This document shows positions 18,891 to 29,283 of a DNA stretch of 64,000 nt, in pieces. Location of the stretch: positions 20,071 through 84,070 of the forward strand of contig NZ_JACCLX010000006.1 of assembly GCF_024490875.1 (NCBI RefSeq). The letters are read 5' to 3'. How positions within the stretch are numbered: position 1 is the first letter of the stretch; each line of letters starts with the position of its first letter. The notes under the pieces are model-generated. The model was not told the origin of the DNA, made no database searches, and saw only the letters and a program-made list of their open reading frames with translations. Both the position numbers and the translations under genes were made by a program. The stretch comes from Methanocaldococcus sp. (GTDB lineage: Archaea; AGJL01; Methanococci; Methanococcales; Methanocaldococcaceae).

Positions 18891-19002
18891 TAAAATTATT
18901 ATAAGTTATATCTTTTTTTGCTATTCTAATTACTAAATACTTTAAATTTCAATAGATATCTTTATACAACTTTTGAATTAAATTTAAACAAGGGTGATAT
19001 TT

Positions 19003-20274
19003 ATGTCTTCAAAAGAGTCTAAACAAAAACAACTATATATGTTTAAAAAAATGTTAAAGGAATTAAAATCTAAGAAAGGTAAAGGTACAGAATTAATCAG
19101 TTTATATATCCCAGCAGGTAGAAGAATATCTGATGTTGCTCAACATCTGAGAGAAGAAATGTCTCAAGCATCAAACATTAAAAGTAAAAGTACAAGAAAA
19201 AATGTTCAAGCGGCAATAGAGGCCATTTTACAGAGATTAAAATTATTAAAGGAGCCTCTTGAAAAAGGGGTTGTTATATTTGCAGGAATGGTTCCAAGAA
19301 GTGGGCCAGGAACTGAAAAAATGGAAACTTATGTTATAGAGCCACCAGAGCCAATAAAAACATACATATATAGATGTGATTCAGAATTTTATTTAGAGCC
19401 ATTAGAGGAATTTTTAGAAGATAAAGATGTTTATGGAATTATATTAGTAGATAGAAACGAGGCTACAATTGCAACAGTTAAAGGAAGAAACATAAACATT
19501 TTAAAAAAATTAACAAGTGGAGTTCCTGGAAAGTTTAAGGCAGGAGGGCAGTCTGCAAGAAGATTAGAGAGGCTTATCGATTTAGCGGCTCACGAATTTT
19601 TACAGAGAGTTGGGCAAAAGGCTAATGAGCAATTTCTACCACTATTACAGGAGAAAAAACTTAGAGGAATATTGGTTGGAGGACCAGGACATACTAAAAA
19701 TGAGTTCGTTGAAGGAGATTATTTACATCACGAACTTAAAAAGATTGTTTTAGACACTTTTGATTTATGTTATACTGAAGAATTTGGAATAAGGGAACTC
19801 TTAGAGAAAGCAGCCCCGTTACTTAAAGATGTTGAATTAATGAAAGAGAGAGAGGCTGTTCAAAGATTTTTAAAAGAACTAATTAAAGAAGATGGAGGAC
19901 TTGCCTGTTATGGAGAGAAAGAGGTTTTAGAGGCTTTGATGATGGGTGCAGTTGATACTCTAATAGTTTCAGAAGACTTAGAAAAATATAAAGTAAAAAT
20001 TGCTTGTAATAACTGTGACTATATGGAAGAAAAGACAGTCACAAATCTCGAACTTATTAAATTAGAAGAAGAGATTAAAAATGCTCAATGTCCTAAGTGT
20101 GGAGGAGCGTTAAGTATAGTTGAGAAAAAAGACTATATTGAATATCTTTCAGAACTATGTGAGCAAAGTGGTGCTAAACTTATAACTGTATCATCAGAAA
20201 CAGAAGAAGGGGCAATGATATTAAATGCATTTAAAGGAATAGCGGCAATATTGAGATTTAAGATTAATCAATAA
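19003..20274 (+). CDS. prf1: Peptide chain release factor aRF1
   Basis: aRF1 reads all three stop codons and triggers peptide release. Residues 58-61 are NIKS (stop-codon recognition) and GGQ is at 181-183 in KAGGQSARR (peptidyl-tRNA hydrolysis). The C-terminal domain has a zinc ribbon CNNCDYMEEK ... CPKCGG. ATG 19003 lies 4 bases after GGTGAT. The length is 423 residues. In this organism aRF1 must compete with selenocysteyl-tRNA at UGA in selD (55.5 kb). Confidence 0.95.
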   Translation: MSSKESKQKQLYMFKKMLKELKSKKGKGTELISLYIPAGRRISDVAQHLREEMSQASNIKSKSTRKNVQAAIEAILQRLKLLKEPLEKGVVIFAGMVPRSGPGTEKMETYVIEPPEPIKTYIYRCDSEFYLEPLEEFLEDKDVYGIILVDRNEATIATVKGRNINILKKLTSGVPGKFKAGGQSARRLERLIDLAAHEFLQRVGQKANEQFLPLLQEKKLRGILVGGPGHTKNEFVEGDYLHHELKKIVLDTFDLCYTEEFGIRELLEKAAPLLKDVELMKEREAVQRFLKELIKEDGGLACYGEKEVLEALMMGAVDTLIVSEDLEKYKVKIACNNCDYMEEKTVTNLELIKLEEEIKNAQCPKCGGALSIVEKKDYIEYLSELCEQSGAKLITVSSETEEGAMILNAFKGIAAILRFKINQ

Positions 20275-21017
20275 CTCTTATATTCCTCTAAATTTATACA
20301 CACTTTTTTATATCCAAATTCTTTAAATTTTTTAACTATATTATTTTTATTTTCAATAAATTTATCAAAATCTTTTTCTACTTCAATTATTGCTAAATCT
20401 CCAAAATCTCTAACTCTAATTGCTCCATGAGTATAATTTCTTAAAAAATCTTCTAATTTTTCAATTATTCTTAAATCTTTAATTGATATTTTTCTATTAA
20501 ATTTAAATCTCGTTAATAAACAAGTTTCTTTTGGTGGATAACTAATATTTAAATACTTGGCCATTTCAATTATATCTTTTTTACGAATTTTTAAATCAGA
20601 TAATGGTGAAATTATATTAAATTCTTTTTTAGCTTTTAATCCTGGTCTATCATCAAAAAGATCATCGTAGTTCGTTCCATCAACTATAATATCATAACTA
20701 TAATATTCTTTCTCCTTATTTAAAATTTCAAAAAACATTTTTTTGCATAAATAACATCTTTCTGGAACATTTTCTATAATTTTATCAACTTTAACAATTT
20801 TTAGATTTAAGTTATACTTTTTTGCATTAATAATGGCATTATTTAAAGCCCACTTTGAAATATATGGAGTTTTTATAAAAATACACAATATTTCTGTAAT
20901 GTTATTTAATAAAATTGATAAAAGTAAGCTATCAATTCCTCCAGAATATGCAACGATAACTTTTTTGTTTTTAAATAATTCTTTTAACTTATTTTTTAAT
21001 AAATTTAATTTTTCCAA
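20268..21017 (-). CDS. larE: ATP-dependent sacrificial sulfur transferase LarE
   Basis: LarE transfers sulfur to pyridinium dicarboxylate mononucleotide during nickel-pincer cofactor synthesis. The PP-loop SGGIDS is at residues 25-30, VDGTNYDD and RPGLKAKKEF follow, and the cysteine region has PERCYLCKKMF and PPKETCLLTRF. Methanogen LarE proteins are reported to use an Fe-S cluster held by conserved cysteines. The proposed start is TTG 21017, because AGGTGAT stands 5 bases before it and it gives 249 residues, the family length. The frame stays open upstream for 76 codons of low-complexity hydrophobic residues, which look untranslated. It overlaps the aRF1 stop by 7 bases (convergent). Confidence 0.85.
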   Translation of the reverse strand: MEKLNLLKNKLKELFKNKKVIVAYSGGIDSLLLSILLNNITEILCIFIKTPYISKWALNNAIINAKKYNLNLKIVKVDKIIENVPERCYLCKKMFFEILNKEKEYYSYDIIVDGTNYDDLFDDRPGLKAKKEFNIISPLSDLKIRKKDIIEMAKYLNISYPPKETCLLTRFKFNRKISIKDLRIIEKLEDFLRNYTHGAIRVRDFGDLAIIEVEKDFDKFIENKNNIVKKFKEFGYKKVCINLEEYKSY

Positions 21018-21149
21018 AAAATCACCTATTTCATATTCATATAGTATAGTAATGTTTATATGGTAATTACTTTTATATATTACTATAGAAATGTTTAAAT
21101 ATACATGTAACTTAATTTTAAAATCATAAAAACTTGTGGGGAGAGTACG

Positions 21150-22448
21150 ATGATAGAAAAAATTAAAGAAATAGAAAATGTTATTAAGGCAATTAAAGAA
21201 AAAATTCTTAATCATAATGGATATATTAGAGTTATAACCCATCATGATCCAGATGGTTTAAGTAGTGGAGGAATTTTAACTAAGATGTTGATGAGATCTA
21301 ATAAATTATTTCATTTAACTGTTGTAGAACATTTGTCAGATAATGTTATTCAAAAATTAGCAAAAGAAAATGAAGTAAATCAACCGCTATTTATATTTGC
21401 AGATATGGGTAGTGGGCAGATAGATAATATTATAGAGAATAACTTTAATGCAATAATATTAGATCATCACCCTCCAATAATTAAAGAAAGTTTTGTAAAT
21501 GAAAATATCATTCAACTAAATCCACATATTTTTGGAGTTGATGGCTCTAAGGAATTAACTGCAAGTGGAGTATGCTATTTAGTAGCAAGAGAATTTGGAT
21601 ATTATGATTTGAGTAGTTTGGCAATAGTAGGAATTATTGGGGATATGCAGTATCGTCCATTATTAGGATTAAACAAGTTTATAGTAAATGAGGCAAGAGA
21701 GCATAGATATGTTAAAATTGTAAGGGACTTAATTTATAACATATATAATGTTGAAATATACAAATCTATAGCATATTGCACTAAACCTTATATTCCAGAG
21801 TTAGCCTCTGAAGTAAAAGCATTTAAATTCTTAAAAGATATAGGTATAGATCCAAATAAAAAAAGATTTGACGATTCTGATAGAAAAAAGTTTCTATCTG
21901 CAATAATATTTAAGTATCCAAAAATTGAAAATTTAATAATTGACAGATATTTAATAAACCATAAAGTTAATGACGCTATGCTATTGTCTGAAATGTTAAA
22001 TGCCGTAGGTAGAAGTGGTTTATTTGCTATAGGTATAGGAATTTGCTTAGAAGATGATGAATGTATAAAAAAAGGATATGAAATTCTTTGGGAATATAAA
22101 AAGAACTTAGTTAACGAGTTAAAAAATGTTAAATTAAAGAAATTAAATAATATTTATTATTTTGAAGGTAAAAAAGGGATGATTGGAATTATTGCATCAA
22201 TATTAGTTGAAGATAAACCAGTTATAGGTTATCATATTGAAGGAGATTTAGGTAAATTTTCTGCAAGAGGGAATAAGGAATTAGTTGAAAGGGGTTTAGA
22301 TTTAAGTATTGCCATGGCTACTGCCAAAGAGTTTGGAGGCACTGGTGGAGGACATAATGTTGCCTCTGGGGCCGTTGTTCCCAAAGATAAAGTTAAAGAT
22401 TTCTTAAATAGAGTTGATGAGATTATAGGAAAGCAATTGAAAAAATAA
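21150..22448 (+). CDS. Archaeal RecJ-like DHH-family exonuclease (GAN/RecJ type)
   Basis: This is a single-strand exonuclease of the DHH phosphoesterase superfamily, related to the RecJ-like proteins that accompany archaeal GINS/CMG. Motifs visible: THHDPDGLSSGG (residues 31-42), FADMGSGQ, LDHHPP (DHH box) and GIIGDMQYR. The C-terminal DHHA1 region has GDLGKFSARGN and GGTGGGHNVASGA. The length of 432 residues fits. ATG 21150 follows GGGGAGAGTACG. It is divergent from larE and precedes nrdD, an order that I recall from M. jannaschii. Confidence 0.88.
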   Translation: MIEKIKEIENVIKAIKEKILNHNGYIRVITHHDPDGLSSGGILTKMLMRSNKLFHLTVVEHLSDNVIQKLAKENEVNQPLFIFADMGSGQIDNIIENNFNAIILDHHPPIIKESFVNENIIQLNPHIFGVDGSKELTASGVCYLVAREFGYYDLSSLAIVGIIGDMQYRPLLGLNKFIVNEAREHRYVKIVRDLIYNIYNVEIYKSIAYCTKPYIPELASEVKAFKFLKDIGIDPNKKRFDDSDRKKFLSAIIFKYPKIENLIIDRYLINHKVNDAMLLSEMLNAVGRSGLFAIGIGICLEDDECIKKGYEILWEYKKNLVNELKNVKLKKLNNIYYFEGKKGMIGIIASILVEDKPVIGYHIEGDLGKFSARGNKELVERGLDLSIAMATAKEFGGTGGGHNVASGAVVPKDKVKDFLNRVDEIIGKQLKK

Positions 22449-22603
22449 ATCATTAAATTTTGGAATTATATAATTATCGTTAATCTAATAAATTGATATA
22501 AATTGTTCTTTAATTTAATAAAGGATTTTTATACCTTTATATACTCTTTTAAGAAATCGTTATACCCTATTTAAATAAATCTCTGAAATAATTCCGTTAT
22601 CTT

Positions 22604-22654
22604 TATTAATGATGATAGTGAAATACTACATACTGTTCTTGATTATCATTAATA
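22604..22654 (+). promoter_or_regulatory. Inverted repeat in the nrdD leader
   Basis: TATTAATGAT (22604-22613) and ATCATTAATA (22645-22654) are perfect inverted copies separated by 31 bases, ending 24 bases before the nrdD ATG and close to its ribosome binding site. It could be an operator or an RNA hairpin. The arms are AT-rich, so chance is not excluded. The rest of the 229-base gap is AT-rich without genes. Confidence 0.3.
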
Positions 22655-22677
22655 GATATATTTTTTTAGGTGATTAT

Positions 22678-25600
22678 ATGATAAGTATTAAAGACATTAA
22701 TGAAAAAGTTACAAACATGACAATAATAAAAAGAAACAAAAAAAAGGAAAATTTTAACATAAATAAATTGGCTAAATCATTAATAAACAGTGGGGTAAAT
22801 TATGGTGATTTAGATAGAGTTTTAGCTGAGGTTTGCTCTAAAATTTACAATGGAATCACTACTGATGAAATAAAAGATATTGTTTATAATGTTTTAAAAA
22901 AGATTGATAAAAATGTAGCTGATAACTATAAAAAAGGAATTATTTTAAAAGTTAGAACATCAGATAAAGAATTTGAGCCATTCAATAAAGAGAAGATAGT
23001 TAAGGCATTAATTAGAGAAGCAGGAGCAGATAAAGAAACTGCAGAAAAAATGGCCGATGAAGTTGAAAGAGAATTAAAAAAGTTAAATGTTAAATACTTA
23101 ACTGCTCCAATGATTAGAGAAATTGTTAATTACAAATTAATAGAGTATGGATATGAAGATTTAAGACATAAACATACAAGATTAGGACTACCTGTATATG
23201 ATATCACTAAACTAATTAAGCAGGGTAGTAGAGAAAACGCTAACTTAATGTATAACCCAGAATCTATTCACAAGTGGGTTGCTGACGAAACTATGAAACA
23301 GTATGCACTGTTGGCAATATTTCCAAAGCATATTGCCGATGCCCATATAAAGGGGGATATTCATTTACACGATTTAGAATATGCCGCTACAAGACCTGTT
23401 TGTTTACAACACGATTTAAGACCATTTTTTATGTATGGATTAAAAGTAGATGGAACAGGATTACATACAAGTGTTTCAAGGCCTGCAAAGCATCCAGAAG
23501 TTGCTATACAGCATGCAGCAAAGGTAATGATGGCAGCACAAACTAATATGAGTGGTGGTCAAAGTATAGATGAATTTAATGTATGGTTAGCCCCCTATGT
23601 TAGAGGATTAAGTTATGAAAAGATAAAACAATTAATGCAGATGTTTATCTATGAATTAAACCAAATGTATGTCGCCAGGGGAGGACAATCTCTTGCAGAA
23701 GATGAATTAATTTTCATAAAAGAAAGAGATAAATTAAAGGTTTGTAAAATAGGAGAAATAATTGATGAATTTATGGAGAAATATAAAGATAAAGTAATAA
23801 TAAGTGGAGATACAGAAATCCTCTATTTGGATGGAATTGCTGACATTTATACAATATCTGTGAATATAAAAACTGGAAAGGCAGAATTTAAAAAAGTTTA
23901 TGCTTTATCAAGACACAAGCCAAGAGGGAAACTATATAAAGTTATTGGTAAAGATGGAACATCAATAACTGTGACTGAAGACCATTCATTGTTTAACTAT
24001 GATGAAAATGGAAACTTAATCTGTGTTAAACCAATAAATATGAGACATATTATTAGAAACTTTGATATTCCATATAATACAGAATATAAAATTGGAGATT
24101 ATATTGAAACCAATTATGATAAGCAAATTGATATTCCAGAGAAATTAAAAATAACAAAAGAACTTTGCCAATTTTTAGGTTTATTTGTTGCAGAGGGTAG
24201 GTATATAACAAATGGAATTTCAATAGATACAAAAGATGATGAAATAACCAAATTTGTTGAAAAATTTGTAAAAGAAAATATAAATGAAAACATTACAGTT
24301 AAAAGATATGCTGAATCAATAAGGTTTGCAAATAAAGGATTTTGTGAGTTTTTAAAGAAACATATAAATGGGGGGGTAATAAACAAAAACATTCCAGAGT
24401 TTATATTAAAAGGAGATAAAGAGATGAAATTGGCATTCTTAGGGGGATTGATAAGTGGAGATGGATATGTTAGCAAAGATGGAAGAATAAAGATATATAC
24501 AACCTCTGAACAATTATTGGGAAAGTTGCATTTATTGTTATCTGACTTGGGAATGTTATATACAATAAGTAAAATAAAGAAGGAAGGAAAAATAATTGAG
24601 ATCAAAGGAAACAAAATACAAAGAAATCACAAACTATATGTAATTGAAATATCTAAAAATTGCACAGAAATTTTAAAACCATATATAATTCCAAAATATA
24701 AGAAGGATAGAATAAAATCATCTAACTACGACCAATTACCTTATGATTATAGTGTAATAAAAGAATATCTAAGAAAAATAACAGGCAAAAAGCCATATAA
24801 CAATAGAAGATTAAAATTAAATACATTAGAAAAAATTGAAGAATTAAATCCTCATTTAAAAGATGAAATAAATAAATTTAAGTTGAATGTTCCATTTGAA
24901 ATAAAAGAAATTAAAGAGATTGACTATAATGGCTATGTATATGATTTAAGTGTTGAAGATAATGAGAACTTTATAACTGCTACGGGAATCTTATGTCATA
25001 ATACAATATTTAGCTCTATTAACTTAGAATTAGAAATTCCTGACTTCTTAAAAGATAAACCCGCTGTAATTGCAGGAACTACAAGAGGAACTTATGGAGA
25101 TTATGAAGATGAGGCAAAGTTAATTTTAGAGGCGTTAGTCGATGTAATGATGGAAGGAGATGCTATGGGAAAACCTTTCTTATTCCCAAACTTTATAATT
25201 AAATTAAGAGAAAATGCCTTTAAAGATGAGAATAAAGAACTTATGTATAAAATTCATCAATTATCTGCTAAATTTGGAATACCTTACTTCATAAATATGC
25301 TTCCAGATTGGCAGAAAATTAATACTAATGCTATGGGTTGTAGAACAAGATTATCGGCAAATTGGACAGGCGATGCTGAAATTGACACATTGAGAACTGG
25401 AAATATGCAATGGTATTCTTTAAATTTACCAAGAATTGCTTATGAGGCAAAAAGTGAAGACGATAAATTGTTTGAAATCCTGTATGAAAGATTGGAAATA
25501 TTGAAAGAGGCTTTATTGATAAAGCATGAGATTACTAAGGAAAGGTTATATACTGATAAACTAATGCCATTCTTGACTCAAGAGTTTGATGGAGAACCAT

Positions 25601-26301
25601 ACTATAGATATGAAAATACGACAAAAACCTTTGGATTCGTAGGCTTAAATGAGATGCTTAAATATCATATTGGGGAAGAATTACATGAATCTAAGGACGC
25701 TGTTAAGTTTGGAGAAAAAGTTATTAGTTACATTAGGGAATATGCAGATAAATTGAAAAAAGAAACTGGATTAAGATGGACAGTTACTCAAACACCTGCT
25801 GAATCTACCGCTGGAAGGTTTGCAAGATTAGATTATAAATATTACAAAGAAGAAACCATAAGTGTAGTTAGGGGAGATTTAAAAGATCCAGAAACTTTAT
25901 ATTATACAAACTCCTCACATGTTAGAGTTGATGCACCAATAACATTAGGAGAAAAGGTAAGAATTGAGGAAAGATTCCATCCATTGTGTAATGGAGGACA
26001 TATTATGCATATATGGAATATAGAAAGAGCCGCAGATCCTGATGTATTAATGAGTATATCAAAAAAGATAACTAAAACAGATATTGGTTTTTGGACATAT
26101 ACTAAGAATTTAAGTGTTTGTAATAGATGTGGAGTTTCTATGGGTGGCTTAATAGATAAATGTATGAACTGTGGTTCTGAAAATATAGCCAAGTTTAGTA
26201 GGATAACAGGATATTTACAAAATATTTCAAACTGGAATAGGGCAAAACAGAAAGAATTAGAAGATAGAAGGATGGTAAAGATATTTGAAGATACAAAATA
26301 A
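22678..26301 (+). CDS. nrdD: Anaerobic (class III) ribonucleoside-triphosphate reductase NrdD, with intein
   Basis: NrdD reduces ribonucleotides using a glycyl radical. Two ATP-cone regions lie at the N-terminus ([20 protein letters not shown] and [20 protein letters not shown]), then the catalytic barrel. The C-terminus has the zinc site CNRCG ... CMNCG and the glycyl-radical loop SRITGYLQ with Gly1178. An intein of 438 residues interrupts the sequence [13 protein letters not shown]. Without it the enzyme has 769 residues. ATG 22678 is chosen because AGGTGATTAT precedes it; the frame is open 23 codons upstream without coding character. The activase NrdG is not in this window. Confidence 0.94.
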   Translation: MISIKDINEKVTNMTIIKRNKKKENFNINKLAKSLINSGVNYGDLDRVLAEVCSKIYNGITTDEIKDIVYNVLKKIDKNVADNYKKGIILKVRTSDKEFEPFNKEKIVKALIREAGADKETAEKMADEVERELKKLNVKYLTAPMIREIVNYKLIEYGYEDLRHKHTRLGLPVYDITKLIKQGSRENANLMYNPESIHKWVADETMKQYALLAIFPKHIADAHIKGDIHLHDLEYAATRPVCLQHDLRPFFMYGLKVDGTGLHTSVSRPAKHPEVAIQHAAKVMMAAQTNMSGGQSIDEFNVWLAPYVRGLSYEKIKQLMQMFIYELNQMYVARGGQSLAEDELIFIKERDKLKVCKIGEIIDEFMEKYKDKVIISGDTEILYLDGIADIYTISVNIKTGKAEFKKVYALSRHKPRGKLYKVIGKDGTSITVTEDHSLFNYDENGNLICVKPINMRHIIRNFDIPYNTEYKIGDYIETNYDKQIDIPEKLKITKELCQFLGLFVAEGRYITNGISIDTKDDEITKFVEKFVKENINENITVKRYAESIRFANKGFCEFLKKHINGGVINKNIPEFILKGDKEMKLAFLGGLISGDGYVSKDGRIKIYTTSEQLLGKLHLLLSDLGMLYTISKIKKEGKIIEIKGNKIQRNHKLYVIEISKNCTEILKPYIIPKYKKDRIKSSNYDQLPYDYSVIKEYLRKITGKKPYNNRRLKLNTLEKIEELNPHLKDEINKFKLNVPFEIKEIKEIDYNGYVYDLSVEDNENFITATGILCHNTIFSSINLELEIPDFLKDKPAVIAGTTRGTYGDYEDEAKLILEALVDVMMEGDAMGKPFLFPNFIIKLRENAFKDENKELMYKIHQLSAKFGIPYFINMLPDWQKINTNAMGCRTRLSANWTGDAEIDTLRTGNMQWYSLNLPRIAYEAKSEDDKLFEILYERLEILKEALLIKHEITKERLYTDKLMPFLTQEFDGEPYYRYENTTKTFGFVGLNEMLKYHIGEELHESKDAVKFGEKVISYIREYADKLKKETGLRWTVTQTPAESTAGRFARLDYKYYKEETISVVRGDLKDPETLYYTNSSHVRVDAPITLGEKVRIEERFHPLCNGGHIMHIWNIERAADPDVLMSISKKITKTDIGFWTYTKNLSVCNRCGVSMGGLIDKCMNCGSENIAKFSRITGYLQNISNWNRAKQKELEDRRMVKIFEDTK
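23689..25002 (+). mobile_element. LAGLIDADG-type intein in NrdD
   Basis: The in-frame insertion is 438 codons. It starts with Ser (SLAEDELIF) after the extein residues GGQ and ends with HN (GILCHN) before the +1 Thr of TIFSS. Block B is [13 protein letters not shown] (Thr and His of splicing). Two homing-endonuclease motifs are seen, FLGLFVAEG and [10 protein letters not shown], each with an acidic residue, so the endonuclease may be active. The C-terminal block [16 protein letters not shown] is typical. Splicing would give the uninterrupted [16 protein letters not shown], conserved in NrdD. The nucleophile Ser1 and +1 Thr pair is complete. Confidence 0.92.
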
Positions 26302-26312
26302 ATTTTACAATT

Positions 26313-26726
26313 TTATGTAGATATTGTAACATTTACCGTATTTTGACTTACTTTTACAATTGTTGCTCTAATAATTTCTAAATTTTTAATAGTTGTATTT
26401 CCATTTAAGTTTATATGAATACCACAATTTGCAGTAATATTATAGTTAATGTCTCCACTACGATTGAAATATAAAATGTTATTATTTACACTCCAAGTCC
26501 CTGGAGGGCATTTTATATAAACAATTCTTGTAGTTCCTACATCTCCAGAAGCTACCAACTCAATATTTTGCTTCATTTTAGATACTGCTGCATAAGCTAA
26601 ACTCATTGACGAAATTTCAACAGTTTTTTTTAATCCAAAAATTCCTGGATATACTGTTGCTATTAAAATAACGATTATCATTCCTAAAAATAATAATAAA
26701 AATTCTAAGGATATTTGCCCTCTCAT
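26313..26726 (-). CDS. Class III signal peptide pilin-like protein
   Basis: The N-terminus MRGQISLEFLLLFLGM is the archaeal class III prepilin signal: EppA cuts between Gly and Gln, and the mature protein starts with QISLEF and a hydrophobic helix. The remaining 110 residues form a beta-rich pilin head with NxT/NxS sequons. ATG 26726 follows GGGTGTTTATA; an in-frame GTG at 26735 belongs to that site. The length of 137 residues fits minor pilins. It belongs to the minus-strand cluster up to the peptidase gene at 29.3-30.3 kb. Confidence 0.85.
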   Translation of the reverse strand: MRGQISLEFLLLFLGMIIVILIATVYPGIFGLKKTVEISSMSLAYAAVSKMKQNIELVASGDVGTTRIVYIKCPPGTWSVNNNILYFNRSGDINYNITANCGIHINLNGNTTIKNLEIIRATIVKVSQNTVNVTIST

Positions 26727-26769
26727 TATAAACACCCAAAATTTTAAAAACAGAATAAATAGTAATGAT

Positions 26770-27699
26770 TTAAATAAAATCTGGAAGTTTTATACCATTA
26801 TTTTCTTTCCAGTCCACTGTATAATAAAATTTAATTTTTCCAGAACTATCACTTACAGTAAAAGCCATTGCCGGGAAATATCTATTTATATTTAGATTAC
26901 CCAATAAGACATCATTAGTTAAAGTAGGATCAAAGTCACTATCATAATTTTTAATTTCATTATTATTTATAGTTATATTTATAAAGTTATTATACCAATC
27001 ATAATAATTAATCCATATACCATTATCATTTACTATCTGAATATCTTTATAATTTTTAAATGCTAAAGGTAACGGTAATATAAGAGATGATCCAGAACTC
27101 ATTATGCTTTCATTTTCATTCAGTATAGGCTCATTGTATATTTCTAAATAACCATAGACATAAAGTTTAAAATTATTTAATCTAATATGTTCTTCTAAAG
27201 CTTTTGGAAACATATCTTTAATACTTATAACTTTATAAGTATTAACCACTGCGGGACCTATTACTCTAAAATTATATTCCTTAGGGGCATTTATGTTTAT
27301 TGTCATATTATAATCATAAACTGCAAGTTTTATTTTTGTTGTAGTATATGGAGGTAGCCAAAATCCTAATTTTTTATTAAACTCTGTTAGAGAAGAAGGT
27401 TTTAGTAAATAATATGTAATATTATTGGATGTATTAATAGTTGCTTGAATAACGCCACTCGAAGGAATAGGTAATGTATTAGAAGTTTCTATATTTATAT
27501 TACCATCAGGTATAGCAATAAACACACTATAAGGATTTAAATTGGTAATCTCTCCAACAATATAATAAGATAAATGTATTTCTCCAAATTTCTCAGTAGG
27601 AATTGTAGTTGTTATATTAGTAGTCTCATTTTGGGCATATATTAATTGAATAACAAAAAAAAATGAAAAAAATAATAAAATTAATTTCCTAATTTTCAT
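26770..27699 (-). CDS. Secreted/cell-surface protein of the pilin cluster, function unknown
   Basis: A classical signal peptide (MKIRKLILLFFSFFFVIQLIYAQ) leads to a 285-residue beta-strand-rich extracellular domain with many N-x-T/S sequons (NETTN, NITTT, NTSNN, NITYY). There is no C-terminal anchor. It lies between a pilin gene and the DUF515 gene on the same strand, 12 bases from the latter. The position suggests a component of, or cargo for, the pilus-like structure. No named family recognised. Confidence 0.75.
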   Translation of the reverse strand: MKIRKLILLFFSFFFVIQLIYAQNETTNITTTIPTEKFGEIHLSYYIVGEITNLNPYSVFIAIPDGNINIETSNTLPIPSSGVIQATINTSNNITYYLLKPSSLTEFNKKLGFWLPPYTTTKIKLAVYDYNMTININAPKEYNFRVIGPAVVNTYKVISIKDMFPKALEEHIRLNNFKLYVYGYLEIYNEPILNENESIMSSGSSLILPLPLAFKNYKDIQIVNDNGIWINYYDWYNNFINITINNNEIKNYDSDFDPTLTNDVLLGNLNINRYFPAMAFTVSDSSGKIKFYYTVDWKENNGIKLPDFI

Positions 27700-27711
27700 A
27701 AATATTCACCA

Positions 27712-28869
27712 TTATTTATTTATTTTAACAATTGCTGTATTTTGATATTTTAATCCAATAATTTCTGAAGCTTTATCAGAAGGAACCTTGATAATAAATA
27801 AATATATTATATTAGGATCAAATATTTGAGTATCCTCTTCTAATTTGTTTAATTTATACCCATATTCGCTTAATTTATATTTTAAAGTATTATAATCTAT
27901 TTTACCCATTACAGCAGCATGTAATACATCTGTTATTCCATTTAATTTATAATTGATATTTATATCTTTTGACGCTGATGTTGTATCTTTATCTTCTGTT
28001 AAACTAATTTTTGAAGATTTAGATTCAGAATATTGTATAGAATTTTTGGGGAATATGATATAAACATCCTTTATTATGGCTTCAGTTATAGGAGTTGATT
28101 TATTAGTCCCTAATTTGTAAATCATTATTTTATCTCCTGGTTTAGGAATATTACCACAATATTCTGCCAAAACTGGAAGAGTAGCTTCACACATATTTAC
28201 TTTATAAACTTTTAGTTTTTTTAATGTTTCTAAATCGTATGAATTTAATTCTTTTAAAAAATCTGCAGTTGAATATAAATATTCTTTACCATCTATTATA
28301 ACTCTTACATAGTTTGAATTTGCTACTTCGTTTTTATATTTTGATATGTAATAGTGTCTTGCATCCTCTTTTAGTTTTTCCAAATTAGATAGGTAAATAT
28401 TTTCAGCTTCATCTACACTTTTTGCTTCATCTATTTCCAACATGACTTTTTGAGCTAAAGGACTCTCTGAGAGATAATTTCCATAAATATTTTTTATTTG
28501 GTTTTTTAAGTTTTCTTTAAACTCTTTAAGCTTTATATACTGTTGAGCTTCTTCAAGAATTTTATTAATTTCTTCTTGAGATTTTGCAGCATTTATTTTA
28601 CCAATAAAATACGATTTCATAGGATCTGATGGATACTTAGAGAAAAGTGAATTTATAGAAGCGATTGCTGTTTTTTTTGCATTTTCCAAACTTTGTAGTG
28701 TTAAAATTTTTTCTTCTTGCATGGATTTAATAATTGGTGGTAAGGTTATTGCTAAAAGCGCTACAATTGAAATAATTACAATAATTACAATAACTATCAT
28801 AAAATTAGGTCTAGGTTTTCGTCCTTTACTTTTTTCTTTTAATTTTTTTATTTTTATGACATCTACCAT
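27712..28869 (-). CDS. DUF515-like membrane protein of the pilin cluster
   Basis: A basic N-terminus (KIKKLKEKSKGRKPRPN) is followed by one transmembrane helix (about residues 24-45) and a long helical region (KSMQEEKILTLQSLENAKKTAI to KLKEDARHYYISKYKNE) that may form a coiled coil. A C-terminal beta domain follows. I associate it with DUF515 from memory of the M. jannaschii neighbour. The layout resembles inner-membrane assembly proteins of type IV pilus systems, such as PilN/PilO, but this is inference. Its stop is 12 bases before the secreted-protein gene. Confidence 0.65.
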   Translation of the reverse strand: MVDVIKIKKLKEKSKGRKPRPNFMIVIVIIVIISIVALLAITLPPIIKSMQEEKILTLQSLENAKKTAIASINSLFSKYPSDPMKSYFIGKINAAKSQEEINKILEEAQQYIKLKEFKENLKNQIKNIYGNYLSESPLAQKVMLEIDEAKSVDEAENIYLSNLEKLKEDARHYYISKYKNEVANSNYVRVIIDGKEYLYSTADFLKELNSYDLETLKKLKVYKVNMCEATLPVLAEYCGNIPKPGDKIMIYKLGTNKSTPITEAIIKDVYIIFPKNSIQYSESKSSKISLTEDKDTTSASKDININYKLNGITDVLHAAVMGKIDYNTLKYKLSEYGYKLNKLEEDTQIFDPNIIYLFIIKVPSDKASEIIGLKYQNTAIVKINK

Positions 28870-28888
28870 AAAATCACCAACAACATTT

Positions 28889-29269
28889 TTAAGGATCTAC
28901 TGTGATGTTGTATTCACTACTGTTTATTTTTGTAGTAGTATTATATATATAAGAAATAATAAAGTTTTTTATTTGAACCGTAACATATGAACGAGGAGAA
29001 ATATATATAGTAATGTTTTTTTTGTTTCCTGACCAAGATAATCCTCCATAAACTAATGTTACATTAGAATGGATCCCATTATAATTAGAATTTACTAATA
29101 TAACAGCAGATTTCGCTGCTATATCGATTTTATCAAGATTAATATCTTCTTTAGTTAAATTGTTTGATAGGAAATTATATATGTATATAATTGAAACTAC
29201 TAAAATTACTAAAAACAAAATAGCAAATTCTAATGATATTTGAGCTCTTTTCAAAGATATTTTTATCAT
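28889..29269 (-). CDS. Class III signal peptide pilin-like protein
   Basis: The N-terminus ISLKRAQISLEFAILFLVILVVSIIYIYNFL contains the class III prepilin site (KRA before QISLEF) and a long hydrophobic helix. The mature part is about 115 residues and carries sequons (NLTKE, NVTLV, NTTTK, NITVD). The gene starts 14 bases after the peptidase gene, on the same strand, so enzyme and substrate are co-transcribed. Confidence 0.83.
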   Translation of the reverse strand: MIKISLKRAQISLEFAILFLVILVVSIIYIYNFLSNNLTKEDINLDKIDIAAKSAVILVNSNYNGIHSNVTLVYGGLSWSGNKKNITIYISPRSYVTVQIKNFIISYIYNTTTKINSSEYNITVDP

Positions 29270-29283
29270 AATATCATTCCAAT

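Noticed and set aside
20833..21066. Plus-strand open frame opposite larE
   Set aside because: It overlaps the PP-loop region of larE on the other strand and has no ribosome binding site.
22605..22653. C/D-box sRNA upstream of nrdD
   Set aside because: ATGATGA resembles box C but there is no CTGA box D at a suitable distance.
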